This document shows, piece by piece, positions 35,703 to 48,794 of a DNA stretch of 64,000 nt. This stretch comes from Nymphaea colorata. Taxonomy: Eukaryota; Streptophyta; Magnoliopsida; Nymphaeales; Nymphaeaceae. The position numbers and the translations under genes were made by a program. The notes beneath the pieces are model-generated. The model worked only from the letters and a program-made list of their open reading frames with translations. It did no database searches and had not been told where the DNA came from. Every line of letters starts with the position of its first letter. The first letter of the stretch is position 1. Location of the stretch: contig NC_045150.1 of the NCBI RefSeq assembly GCF_008831285.2, forward strand, positions 17,498,600-17,562,599. The letters are read 5' to 3'.

Positions 35703-36257
35703 TCAAGTACACCTCTGACACAACACTACACCTTTTTTGTTATGTGCAACCTCAATCCCAAGGAAATATCGCAAGTGACCTAGATCCTTCGTGACAAAGT
35801 GCTTATGAAGAAAAGCCTTTGTAGCTGAGATTTCTTGATCACAATCACCTGTCAAGATAATGTCATCAACATATACTACCATAACAACTATACTTCTGGA
35901 GGTCTTCTTGATAAATAGAGAGTGATCCAAAGGAGATCGTTCAAATCCACACTGTGAAACAACCTCAGATAGTTTTTGGAACCACGCCCTGGGACTTTGT
36001 TTAAGTCCATAAATTGCCTTATTCAGACGACACACTTTACTACACTCCCCCTGTCGCTCGAATCCTGGGTGTTGCAGCATATATACGATCTCTTCAGGAT
36101 CACCATAGAGAAAGACATTTTTCACATCAAGCTGATACATAGGCCAATCAGTGTGTACCGCAACAAAAATAATGAGACGAATAGTGCCTAACCTGGCCAT
36201 AGGAGAGAACGTCTCAAAAAAGTCTACTCCGTATGTTTGAGTGTAACCCTTAGCCAC
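35703..36257 (-). pseudogene. Copia reverse transcriptase
   Basis: The block reads GYTQTYGVDFFETFSPMARL, then AIYGLKQSPRAWFQKL, then the catalytic VVYVDDIILTG (near 35865). It breaks down near 35703, after LGIEVAHNKKGVV. A frame change separates it from gag upstream and from RNase H downstream. Confidence 0.88.
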
Positions 36258-36267
36258 TAATCGAGCC

Positions 36268-37452
36268 TTATATCGCTCTATTGACCCATCTGAATGATAC
36301 TTGACTGTAAATACTCATTTCGAGCCAACAATTTTCAGGTGGATCAACCAATTCCCAGGTACCACGCTGTACGACAACATCCATCTCATCTTGCATAGCT
36401 TTCCGCCATTTACAGTCTAGTAATGCCTGTTGATGACCAGTTGGTATAGTATGGATTGGCATAGCTTTAAGAAATTGCTGTAAGTTGTCATCAAGATGGT
36501 CAATGGAAATAAAGTGAGAGATAAGATGCATAGTACATTGTCTCTTGCCTTTGCACAGGGCTATAGGTAAGTCCTGTGAAAGATCAACGTCAGGTATACT
36601 TACTTCAATGAAGCTCACATCGTGAGGAGAGTTTGATGGTCGACCATGTTTATCCCAACAACGATCCTTCAAGTGTCTCATCTTCCCACAATAGGTGCAT
36701 TGGAACCTCCCACGACCACCAGTTCCACGACCTATACCTCTTCCTTTGGCACTGTAAGAGGTGCCCTGACCACGAACACCTCCCACAGCAAGAGCAGAAA
36801 TTGGAGTCACACCAGCTGGTTGGGACAAGCTAATAGCAAGACGACTAAGTCTATTGTAAGCATCAGAGAGATCAGGAATTTCACTCCCTATGAGCATTTG
36901 ATCCTTGGCAGCTGCATACTCAGGAGAGAGGCCAGTGAGAAACTTTGCAACCATGGTAGGTTCAAAGTGTGACTTATAACACGATTTGCATGGAGGGCGC
37001 AAGAATTTCAGCCTCTCATAGGTCGCTTTAACAGATGCAAAATACTGTGATAGATTTTGATTTCCCTGTCGAAGATTGTGCAACTTCTCTTCAACTTGAA
37101 GAATTTTACTTACATTTTTGTCTTGTGAATATGTTTGCCTAAGGAATTCCCACATCTCCTTAGCAGTAGTATAGTAAGTAATAGTAGAAGCAATCTGTGG
37201 TTGGACGCTATTCATAATCCAAGCCATAACAATGCTGTTGTCCTCTTCCCAGGTCATGTACTTCCCTGACTTGTCAGTAGGTTAATCCTCTTCAATTATG
37301 TGCCTCTTTCTATGTCCTTTTACTGACAACATAAAGGACCTAAACCACAATTCATAGTTGTGTCTATCTAACTTGGTAGTAGATCCATAGGAGAAGGGAT
37401 TTCTAGCTCTTTTATGATCATTGCCACCCTCTAGTTTGTTAATTTCAGCCAT
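36268..37452 (-). pseudogene. Copia gag fused by deletion to the pre-RT region
   Basis: The ATG at 37452 opens MAEINKLEGGND. One in-frame TAA at 37282-37284 interrupts an otherwise open frame to 36268. Gag motifs are EMWEFLRQTYSQ, QVEEKLHNLRQGNQ and a CCHC knuckle (CTYCGKMRHLKDRC, about 36680). Directly after the knuckle (HGRPSNSPHD) the frame continues with residues typical of the hinge before RT (HTIPTGHQQALLDCKWRKAM, then RGTWELVDPP). The protease, pre-integrase and integrase are therefore deleted in frame. It is lost by frameshift near 36310. Confidence 0.82.
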
Positions 37453-38201
37453 AGCAGGAAATACTGTAATAGAATAGGAAGACCACAACAAAAAAAAAAT
37501 CGTGCAGCAGGTTGAACACAAAAGAAAAACTAGCCAACTATTTTGAGACGTAGATAGCAGGAAGCAAACATGCACAGTAACGGTCAACAATTTTCAAACA
37601 AAGTCAGCAGATTTCAACGCTGCTTCATTGTATCCCACGCAGCACCACTGCCACACATCACTGCCACACATCACTACTGACACAGCACACGCAGAACCAC
37701 TGCTATACTTCGCCAATTTCACAGCAATTATTATTCCAACATCGTCGAAGTGTGCATATATATTTTTTTTCACAGTCAGACGTAAGCAGGAATACCATAA
37801 GCTGTGCATAGTTTTAACGACAGCACAAAAAAAAAAACCCTATATGCAGGTAACTTCAGAACTTCCAACGTGAAATCAGACGTCACATGTGCTGCACTTC
37901 ATTGCACGACTTCATCGACAAAGAAAAATTATGATACTTGCCTGCACGTCATTGGCTGCCCTCAGATTTTTTTTTTGTGAACAACATTGGCTGCATTCAC
38001 ACTGCTTGCACGACATTGGCTGCCTCCACACAACTTCAAAAAACCATTATCAATCTAGGGTTTTAAGAAACCCTAGATTGGGCTAAAGGATTTGTCCAAG
38101 TCGTGAGCAGACCTGCTCACAGAAATCTGCCCTAGAAAAACAGACTTGAGAGAGTATAGAAAGGAAGTCCCAATTAGATTGCGTAGGTCCCCAACCGTTC
38201 A

Positions 38202-38215
38202 CTGCTCTGATACCA
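38202..38215 (-). other. Copia primer binding site
   Basis: On the minus strand TGGTATCAGAGCAG directly follows the 5' LTR. TGGTATCAGAGC is the standard complement of initiator tRNA-Met used by plant Copia elements. Confidence 0.92.
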
Positions 38216-38253
38216 TGTTGTAGACGATGGAGAAAAGAGATGGAATGAAAAAG

Positions 38254-38300
<47 letters not shown>

Positions 38301-38468
38301 AATCGTAATATTATTGCTAACCCAGTCTCTTATTTAAAGAGAGAATAGGGGTCAGCTGGAGTCTTTACACAAGAGTTACACATAAATATGTAAATGACTA
38401 AAGAAAACTCTAACTTTTAAATAATCAGAAAACTACCAAACTTAAACCTAAGCTTTCTAATTTCAACA
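38216..38468 (-). repeat. 5' LTR of the Copia derivative
   Basis: 253 bp, nearly identical to 34684-34917. Most of the length difference comes from a longer GA tract (about 42 bases here). Confidence 0.92.
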
Positions 38469-38911
38469 ACTTCCAAATTTAGTTTGCCAATTTCTAAACT
38501 CTTGTTCATACACTCCTTCAGGATTCCATGGTGTAATTGTAGTTTGAATATAGTGGATTAGAGTCTTGCTGTCATCCATGCACCTGTGTTGATTCTTCAT
38601 CCGGTTTTTATTTTGAGGAAATCAATTTGAGGATGCTTGCTGATTGGCAATGAACCAACTTTAATGACTTGTTCAGTTGGAGTGTAGGATGTTTCCTTTT
38701 TCAAACTAATACTTTTGATCACGTTGTTAATGATTTTGCGTGCCTGCTGAATTGTTTAGGCATAAATAGCAGTCAATCTATGTTAATTTTGTTATTTTCT
38801 GTTCCCATCTAAAGTAAGAACTAGAGGCAGGCTAAACAACTACTGTTATTCTCTGGTTATTGTAGGTGATTTTTTTCTCTTGGTGTATTGGTGCTAGTGG
38901 ACCTGTCTGCA

Positions 38912-41900
38912 ATGGGTAGGAAAAAGCCAACTGCTGGAGCTGATGAAGAGGAGCCTCCAGTTAGGGTTGCCCCTGTTGGAAAGAAAAACAGGAAAAAGGA
39001 CCGTGTGATTGATGATGATGAATATTCAGTCGCAACTGAACTTACAGATGATCAAGAGCAAGCATCGATGGCTGAAAAATCTGTGAATGAAAAGCATCAA
39101 GTTGGTCAGAAGATTAATGAATTCTCAGGCTCTGCTGATGATCTGGCCCTCTCTAATAGGAATCAGAAAGATAAGAAAGGCAAAAAGTTACCTATAGAGA
39201 ATAACGAAGAAAAAGAAAGTGGGAAGAAGAAAGGAAAGAAGGGAAAAAAAGATTTTAAGGTCGATGATGACGAATTTGAGATTGGTGATTCTGTTAAAAG
39301 TGTGTCAATTCAAGGAGAAGAAACAGAGACTGAGATTAAGAAAGGAAAGAAGGGAAAAAAGGACTCTAAGGTTGATGACCATAAATTTGATATTGATGAT
39401 TCTGTCAATAGTGTGCTAGTACAAGAAGAAGAGGCTGAGACTGGGAAGAAGAAAGGAAAAAAGGATTATAAGGCTGATGATAATGAATTTGATATTGGTG
39501 ATTCCATTAAAAGTGAGTCAATGCAAGGAGAAGAAGAAAACTTTGACGTTTCATTTGCAGGAAAAAAGAAAAAAAAGTCAAAGGAGAAGGCATCAAAACT
39601 GGATGTATTTTCATTGCTGGCTTCATATGAAGGCGAGGATGCAGGTCTGCAGGAACCATCACTAGAAGAAAAGAGAGTGGAGGTTGATGATGAGTCAGAT
39701 GGTATTGTTTTTACAGGAAAGAAAAAGAAGAAAGGATCTAAAGCTAAAGCTACTGAGGCTCTAGAGGTAACTGCAACAAGCACAACTTCTGATATTGAGT
39801 TTTCAAGTAGAGTTTTGGATGAAACCACAGCTTCATCAAAGTCAACAATTTCTGAATCAAGTGAAAAGCTTAATGCATCTACAGTTGAAGAAAAATCTAT
39901 GGAAGAAGAAGATGATGAACCTACAATCATTTTCTCTGGAAAGAAGAAGTCTAAGTCCAAGAAAGGTAGCATGTTCTCTTCCACTGGTTTTGGTACAATT
40001 CCTGTAGAGGAGGAAGCTTCAGCGGCTGCTCAAGTTCCTGCAATTGATAATAAGGGAGAAGTCGAGTTTGGTAGCACAGCTGAGACACAGGGGAGCAATG
40101 ATCAACCTGACTCCGGACTTACATCTAAAAAGCAAAAGAAGAAGAAGAAGAGTGGAAGAACGGCCCAAGAGGAGGAAGATCTTGAGAAAATTCTTGCTGA
40201 ACTTGGAGAGGTACCACCATCTACGAAGCCTGCCCCAGCAGTCACGGAAGATGAATGCCTTACTCATGGCGCAGCTCCTTTAACAACTGGTTCAGGGGAG
40301 GTTGAAGCTAGCACTGGGCCTACAGTGACCATTGATGCTGAAGAGCCTGAAGAGTCTGCAGCTGCAAAAAAGAAAAAAAAGAAGAAAGAGAAGGAAAAGG
40401 AGAAAAAAGCAGCAGCAGCAGCTTCTGCAGCTGGGGCAGACGAACAAAAAGCCAAAATAGTAAAGGAAGAGGCGCAGGATATGAAGAGCAAAGTCTCAGA
40501 TAAGAAGGTCCCCAAACATGTCAGAGAAATGCAGGAAAGGCTAGCAAGACTAAAAGAAGCTGAAGAGAAAAAGAAGCGGGAGGAAGAGGAAAGGTTGAGA
40601 AAAGAAGAAGAGGAAAGGCTTCGCCTTAAGGAGTTGGAAAGGCAAAAGGAGGAGGCTAAGCGTCTGAAGAAAGAGAGAGAAAAGGAAAAACTCCAGAAGA
40701 AAAAGCAGGAAGGTAAGCTCTTGACTGGAAAGCAAAAGGAAGAAGCACGTCGGCTGGCATTAATGAGAGAGCAGTTTCTATCTCAAAGTGGGCTTCCCAC
40801 AGAGAATACTGGAGTCACAAAAAAACCAAGGTATGAGAAGAAGAAAAAACCTGTCTTTGCTCAAGTGAATGTCAGTCTGTCTGAAAAGGTTGTAGAAGTA
40901 GAGGAAGCTGTTGACGATCAGCATATTAAACCGGAGCAACTGGATGCTGATAAAATTGAAAATGAACCACCCGAAGGGGAAAATGTTGATGAGTTAGACA
41001 ATGAGCCTGAGGAAGAAAATGATGCTGAGGAGGATGAAGATGAATGGGATGCAAAATGTTGGGATAAAGATGTTGTTCTACCTGGTAAAAGTGCATTTTC
41101 GGAGGAGGAGTCTGATCCCATGGTCAAGAAAGGCACAAAGCGTGTGATGGGCCCATCGGATTCAACATCTTCCAAGGTCATGATAGCGCATCCTTCTAGT
41201 ACAAAAGATGGTGTATCATCTGCAGCTACATCAAAGGTGAATGTAGGTATTGAAAGAGGAGTTGAAAACCATGGTGAAGCTGTAGAAACCAATAAAAGAA
41301 AAGACACAGCAAAAACAAGAGAGAATCGGAAAGAAGAGGCGCTTGCCAAGAAGAGTTCTAGTGATCTACGTTCTCCAATCTGTTGCATCCTTGGTCATGT
41401 TGATACTGGTAAGACTAAGCTCCTTGATTGCATCCGCCGAACAAATGTTCAGGAGGGTGAGGCTGGAGGCATCACACAGCAGATTGGTGCAACATATTTT
41501 CCAATGGAGAACATAAGGGAGAGAACAAAAGAGTTAAAAGCTACTGCAGAATTGAGGGTACCTGGCCTATTGGTAATTGACACCCCAGGACATGAGTCCT
41601 TCACGAATTTGAGGTCACGTGGTTCAAGTTTATGTGACATTGCAATTCTGGTTATTGACATCATGCATGGCTTGGAACCACAAACAATTGAATCTCTCAA
41701 TCTCTTAAAATTTCGTAAGACACCTTTTGTTGTTGCTTTGAATAAGGTATGAAGTATAAACCCACCTTTAAAGTGGATTTGATATCTCTGTTTAATGGTA
41801 TTCTGTCAATATCTGTTCTCATATCTTGCTTTAAATGGAAAGGTGGACAGATTATATGGGTGGAAAAGCATCCCGAATGGGCCAATTCAGAAGGCCTTGA

Positions 41901-44900
41901 AACAGCAGTCCAAAGATGTGAATGTAGAATTTGAGACGAGGCTTTCTCAGGTAACCCCTTTTCATGTGCATTTTTTTCTCTGTTATTTTTGGAAGACTGA
42001 TTCATGGTATGTGTTCGTTCCATCTGCTTATTATTTATCAGATTGTCACGCAACTGAAGGAGCAAGGTTTGAACTCTGAGTTGTACTACAAAAATAAAGA
42101 AGTGGCAAAATATGTCAGCATAGTGCCCACGAGTGCAATTAGGTAGGTAGCCACGATCCATAGTAAAAATTTATGCTCGTCTGCTTTTTTGCTTAAATTA
42201 TTTTTGCAACTTTAAAGTAACTTGTGCTGAAAATATATAAGATTGAACCAGATACAAGGATAAAAAGTTTTTAGATAATCAGATTTTAAAGGAGTGCTCA
42301 GCCTGAATAGGTGGCATGTTTCTGGTGTTGCAGCGGTGAAGGCATTCCAGATCTTCTTATGTTGTTGGTTCAGTTGACACAGAAGAGAATGGAAGAAAGG
42401 CTCATGTTCATCAGTGAGATTGAGGTAATTCTGTTCTTCCTATGAGTCTGGGTACTGTATCACTCTCATTTTGGTTCCATGGTCAGGTCATGGTTGCAAA
42501 ATATTTAATAGCAAAACTGAAAAACTGATTAAAAGTGTTTGTTATAAGTTGATTTCTTGTTTTTAGGCACCACGGTGTATGTAGCTTCCAATCCAGAATT
42601 TTTTCATTGTCCTGTACTGATTGCTTCTTTTTGTTACTCTATGTATCTGCCTTGCAGTGCACAGTCCTGGAGGTTAAGGTTATTGAAGGGTTGGGGACGA
42701 CAATTGATGTTGTCTTGGTCAATGGTGTGCTTCATGAGGGAGATCAGATTGTTGTCTGTGGTATGCAGGTAAATTTTGGACTCAGTTCTCCTTGGTTTCA
42801 ATGTCATTGGGGCATGATGGGTCAACCTCATACATGCGCTGTGTCATATCATCAGGGTCCTATTGTTACAAACATCCGAGCTTTGCTGACACCTCATCCA
42901 ATGAAGGAGCTAAGAGTTAAGGTATACAGAAGTCTTTCGCTTGCTTTTTGTTTCTGTTGGGAGGTATTTGACAAAATCAATGAGCATAAATTTTTATTGG
43001 TGCTTTATCTACGTTAAGGATATGTTTGACAAAATTATGGCAGAGGGAGATACCGGCAGGCAAGGAGGCTTGAAGAAAGTCTATTTTATCCAAAAGTCCA
43101 ATAGGATTAAGTCCCTTCAAAATTTAGCATTATCATTTATTGTGTGATACACCATATCAAATCCTTCCAGTTCCAATTTTATTCAGACATGTGATGAGCT
43201 AGCTAACATTTGTTTTGTTTATTCTTTTAACACTAGTTCAGTACTGTGACCAGATATACATATCTAAGGTGTTTGGTGGATATTATACATTGACTCTTTG
43301 AGCTTAGGACTTCCTTGTAAGGATACCCCATCTGCTTCTCACACCAGCAGGAGTTTGTCACTGAAGAGTTTTGTTCTGCTGCGATTGCTGTGGTGCTTTG
43401 AGATTATCAAAAGTTTCGACAGACCATTTTTTTTCATTTTTATTGTCTTGGTTTAATTGGACATGAGTCCATCAAAAGAATCCCTGTAGCTTGGAATTTC
43501 CCTTGTTTTATTTGCTTGAGGCTTGAGGTGCTCTAGTAAAAATTTCTTCACCTCTTACCCTTTAAAATTGAACTCTTATATGTTTTAGCTGATGGTATGC
43601 TGCTGAAGATATTCTGATATAATATTCCACATGGACAAGAAATGCTCTGTGAAGGTTGAGGGATGTGATTATTTTCTTTCTTATCATAAAGGCAAATAGT
43701 CGAGCAGCTCGCTTCAGCCTTAATAAGCATTCCTTGTTTTTGTAACCATTCAGCTCATGTTAGTCTTAACAGTCTCACGTTACTGAGGCTTTCTCTTTTT
43801 AGTATTGAGATATGAGACCTAATGCGAATGTCACCTATGGGGATCCTGCAATTCTGTGTTATCTTGGTTTCTGTTGTGGGTCCTTCTGGACATGATTCAA
43901 ATAGTAGACATTTTATGTTAGTTGTCACTGTATTGATGGAATATGGATGACTCCTGTTTGATATGAGCTTGGGCTTACTTTTCCAAAGCTCAGTCAAGAT
44001 TGGGCTTGAATTTTGAACCAAGATATTCCTAGGTTGGCTGCTAACTAGCCTGTGGTGTCTATCCTTTGTGAAAGCCAAATAGTGGACAATGACTTTGACC
44101 ATGATAGAATTTCATGGCTGGAATAAGTAATTTAAGACATGAGGTCATTTTTCAAAGTTGTGTAGTGATAACAAGGGGCAATATATATTGCTAATAATCT
44201 ATGTCACATAGGTACGGGCAATGTTATCACTGCCGTATCGTATCGTGTATCGGTCGGGCCGACCTATACGTCGTATCGTAACGTATCGTAAATGTATCGT
44301 AACGTATCGTAAAATTATTTTTTTAATTTGTAAAAAATATTAAAAATTTATAAAAAATAGAAAAAAAATCAGAAAAATTCTAAAAAAATCCGAAAAAACT
44401 AGTAAAAATCAGAAAAATTCAAGAAAAACGTATTTAAAGGAACATTCATCATTCATGTATATGAAGTAAGACCTGTGAGCTATGCATATGAACAAGACAT
44501 TCCAAAATAAGAAATCAAACATTCAAAAAAACAAAATAACATACTAAACAACCTAAGAGTATTCAATTACATCACAATTCATAAGTTCAGAAGTCAAAAC
44601 TCAGAACATATTGACATAGTTTTCAAAACTCAAAACAAAAAGCATCGTCAATCGTCATTTGCATCATCATCTTCATTCTTCATCATCATCTTCACTTCCT
44701 TCATTAACTTCTTCTTCTATCCCCTCTGTTGCAAATGGAATGTCACCAACATTCCATTGCTCCCCCCCAGCCTCTCCTTCTTCAACAATCTCTACTGCTC
44801 CTTCAACATTCAAAAAATCAAGATCGTCCTCATCAAGTATTGCAGCTGGTTCTTCTTCAACCCAAGAATCTAATATATCAAAATGGTCAATGAAGATAGG

Positions 44901-47788
44901 ATCATATTGATTGTGATGCTTCCTCGTAGATGTTGTTTCTAGTTGCCTAACAAGAGAAAAAATTAACAAATTGTTAGAGATTAAAATATATATTAGAATT
45001 TGATATTCTTGTATAACAAAACAAATGTTTACCTTTGTCTCAACTTCATATTATAACGAACATAAACAAGGTCATTCAACCTTTTATGTTCCAGCCTATT
45101 CCTCTTCTTACTATGGATGTGCTGAAATACACTCCAATTTCTTTCACATCCAGTTGCACTACATGTTTGACTGAGGATTCTAATTGCAAGCTTCCTTAAT
45201 TCTGGGCAATCAGGCCCAAACCTTTCCCACCACAAATCTAATAACAGATGGAAAGTAAAAATGTTGTCAGAAATAAATATATGAGAAGGTAGAATAAAAG
45301 CTAAACAACAAAAAGTATAAAGTTTCTTTTTCTAATACCTGGACGCATAGTTGTCCTGCATCGAACTGCTGTGTCTCTCGCCATGGTACCAGAAGCCGTA
45401 TCATATTTGTTGATCGACATATGGATAGCGTCTTGTTCTTTACTATCACTTACTAATACATCAATGCAATCCAACATGTCATACTCGACCTCTCTGTCCT
45501 TCTTAAAAGTGGGAAGATATCTAATAGCAGGATTTAGGTAGTAGGCTGCTGCATGAAGTGGGCGATGAAGTTGTCCAGACCACCTTTCATCTATAATCTT
45601 CCATATAGGCATGTACTTCTTTTTTCCCTTCATATTATCTCTAATGGCCTCCTTGGCTCTATCCATAGACTCGTATAAATATCCAATAGAAGGTCTATCT
45701 TCACTATCAACTAATCTGAGGACTTTCACTAGAGGTACACAAATCTTCAATAAGTGCACACATGATTCCCAAAAGTCAACATCGAAGATGGTATCCACAA
45801 CTGTCGTAGCCTTTCTTTTATAGGCATGTGGATATGCAGCCCAATCATCACTTGAAAACATCTGCCTGAGAGAAGATCTTTGCTTGACTATACCCTGCAC
45901 AGTCAAAACATTTGTAGCAAACCGTGTTTGTGCAGGTCGAATCAATTCAGCCCCATTTGTGAATTTCCTCATCAAATTCAAGACATAAGCATGATTGTAA
46001 ATAAACTTTGTGATTTCTTGGCATCTGTGAACTGTCAACTTCATATCATCCCTTTCACCAAGATCCTGAAGCATAAGATTTACACAGTGAGCAGCACATG
46101 GACTCCAATAAAATGTCCCATATCGTGTTGCTAACATTTCACCTGCAGCTTTATAATTTGTTGCATTATCAGTGATAAATTGTACGACATTTTCAGGCCC
46201 AACTTCTTCTATAACTTTATCAAAAATCCCAAACAACACATCAGCAGTCTTCGGAGTATTAGACAAATCAACAGATTTTAAGAACATAGTACCAAGAGGG
46301 CAATATACAAGGAAGTTTACCAATGTTCTGTTCTTGATGTCTGTCCACCCATCTGCCATTACACTGCATCCTGTAGCTTTCCAACTCAATTTTAGTTCAT
46401 CACAATATGTCTTCACATCTCTAACTATATTGTTGAGAATTTTACCTCGCAATTTATGAAAAGAGGGCATTTTATACCCTCGCCCTACACTAGCAATCGC
46501 ATCTGCTATAGACTGATAATGATAAGAGTTTGCTGCATTGAAGGGAATGGATGCATCATAGAACCACCTTCCTATGGTTTCATCTGCTGCTTCAATAATA
46601 TCCTTTGATTGCATGGCTATACGAATCTCAGGCTGAGCACCAGCAGCAGTATAATTGGGAAAAAAATTCTTGATCGAACCAGACATATTGCTCGACTTCA
46701 TAGTAGGTACTCTACCACCACCAGTACGACCCTGACTTCTGCCACGTCCTCGTGAAACTGAACTTATACTTGCACCTCTTCTTTTTCTGGTTGCAGTTGC
46801 AGAAGAACCACCTTCATGCATGATGCCTTTCCCTTTAGTTGTTCCCAAACTGACACCAACATCTTCTTGTTCAAGTTGAACATATTCACCTTCACTTTCT
46901 TTTCCTTCATGTGGGTCCCCATATCCTTCCTCCGCATCTTCCATGTCCTTTTCAATCCTACTTGCTTTCACTGCATCAAGAAGCTGCTGACACTGGTGCT
47001 TTACATACGCTGGCAATGGGATCTCTTGGGAGCCATTGCAAGCAGCCACATCGCTGTGTGTACCAGCTATATGGTGTTTAAAGCGAGAAATCCCTCCTGA
47101 TATGATTTGCTTACAATAATTGCACTTAACTCTTAATCTATCTTTGGGATTCACCCTTGTACACCACTGCCATGCAGGATCCGACATTATATCTTCACAA
47201 AACAAGTAAAAACGTACAAATAAATGTAGGAAATAAGAGAAATGAACGATTCAACGGCAAAAATGAGTTATTTCTTACCTTCTTGGTGTTAAAAACCAAA
47301 AAACCCTCTTTCTCCAAGCTTCCCACCGTCTCAAGACTCCCCACAACGAGAAATGAAGCTTCTTCACCGGCAAATCTTGATGCAATGGAGAAAATCTGTC
47401 CCTCCCACGTCTCTCGTAGCGTTGAGAAACAAGAAGAGAGAGAGAGAGGAGCGTCGGTTTGAGAATAAGAAGCAAAAAGGGGCCCGACGGCCCCTTTTTT
47501 AATTTTACTCCCGTATCGTGCGATACGGGGGTGTATCGCACGTATCGTGCGATACACCCACCGTATCGTACGATACGTGCGATACGCGTATGATACGTAC
47601 GCGTATCGTATTTACTAAGTGTACCGTATCGAAAACTATGATACGGACGATACGTATCGTACGATACGCGTCCGTATCGTACGATACGGATAACATTGGG
47701 TACGGGTAACGGGTGCCGGTGCGGGTACGGGTACGGGTACAGATCATTTTCAAAAAACTTAGGTGCGGGGGTACGGCTTTACACGCAC

Positions 47789-47839
<51 letters not shown>

Positions 47840-48625
47840 GTCAAAAAAATTCAAACAGAATAACATATTCACACATATATATATCAAAAAATTACAAACA
47901 AAATAACATATTCATAAATCATGATCCAAAACACAGTATGGAAGTTCCAACTTGCAGATTTTCACTCAGGCCTTCTCTTCAGCAATGCTTTATTTTCTTT
48001 TAAGTGTACTTTTGGTTGTAACACTTTAAGTTTGAGAGCGGGTGTTAAAAATTGTGTAATGAATGTGTATGTGCGTGTGTGTGTATGTGTAGATATAAAA
48101 CGGGAATTCCCACTTTGGGACTAGTTTTTCCAACCTTTTTTCTCTCCCTTGCTTTTTCTCTGTCCCTCTTTTCATATTTCCTTTTGCACCTCTCTGCCTT
48201 ATGATTGGTGGATTGTGGAATATATATGGCATATATATAATATGCTTTGTTAGTGTGTATAGCGAGCAAATATGTTTGCAACCACATGGGTACTGCTGTA
48301 AAGGCAGCGTACCCGTACCGGCCAGGTACGACACTGGCGCTGGTACTGGTACTGTCCTGGGTACCTCTTGGGCACTGGTCAAACAGTACCGGGTACGGTC
48401 AACGTACCCAGGACTGTATCCGTTCAATTTAAAACTCGATCAAAGTTGACCAAGTCCTTTCTTATCCAAAATTTATGATTTCAGTTTTGTTCTTTACACC
48501 ATTTACACTCAGGAAACACATACAAAGTTGTGTTTTCATATTTTTTTCAATAGTTTCTTCTTTAAAAACTATAAATTTTGAATCATGAATGCGCTATTTT
48601 GTTTGAATTCTTATTTTATGTTATA

Positions 48626-48701
<76 letters not shown>

Positions 48702-48794
48702 CGTACCCCCGTACCCAAGTTTTTTGAAAATAGTCCGAACCAGTACCCGTACCAGCACTCGTACCGGCAACCGTACCCGTACCTATGTGACATA

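Larger units (their letters stand above)
34684..38468 (-). mobile_element. Ty1/Copia deletion derivative in the eIF5B 5' intron
   Basis: Short LTRs (34684-34917 and 38216-38468) begin TGTTG and end CAACA. The flanking 5-mers ACTTT (34679-34683) and ACTTC (38469-38473) agree at four of five bases and are probably the target duplication with one mutation. A perfect Copia primer site abuts the right LTR. Only gag, RT and RNase H remain. Protease and integrase are missing, and gag reads straight into the region before RT, so the element is non-autonomous. At 3785 bp it is shorter than typical complete Copia elements. It lies opposite to eIF5B. Confidence 0.9.
31408..38865 (+). other. Putative 7.4-kb 5' UTR intron of eIF5B
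   Basis: If the upstream exon is correct, this intron runs to the acceptor before the start codon. It holds several microsatellites and the Copia element at 34684-38468. No protein-coding sequence other than that of the Copia element is supported. The tentative open frames at 31690-31959 and 34137-34361 have no motifs. Confidence 0.35.
44219..47698 (-). mobile_element. Intact autonomous hAT DNA transposon
   Basis: The ends are inverted: CAATGTTATC on the left (44219) and GATAACATTG on the right (to 47698), followed inwards by CGTATCG-type motifs. A perfect 8-bp target duplication GGTACGGG flanks it (44211-44218 and 47699-47706), the size made by hAT transposases. The 3480-bp element encodes an unbroken spliced transposase on the minus strand. 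It inserted in the GTACGGG-rich terminus of another hAT derivative within an eIF5B intron, opposite to the host gene. Confidence 0.93.

Noticed and set aside
38888-38911. Earlier start for eIF5B giving eight more residues before MGRKKP
   Set aside because: The frame upstream has TTG rather than ATG at 38888. The ATG at 38912 gives the conserved eIF5B N-terminus.
39466-39984. Minus-strand Ser/Phe-rich open frame of 172 aa
   Set aside because: It is antisense to the Lys/Glu-rich eIF5B exon, so the composition is a by-product.
47505-47825. Open frame of about 106 aa on the minus strand across the hAT end
   Set aside because: It is a translation of the CGTATCG palindromes and the AC microsatellite, low complexity with no motif.
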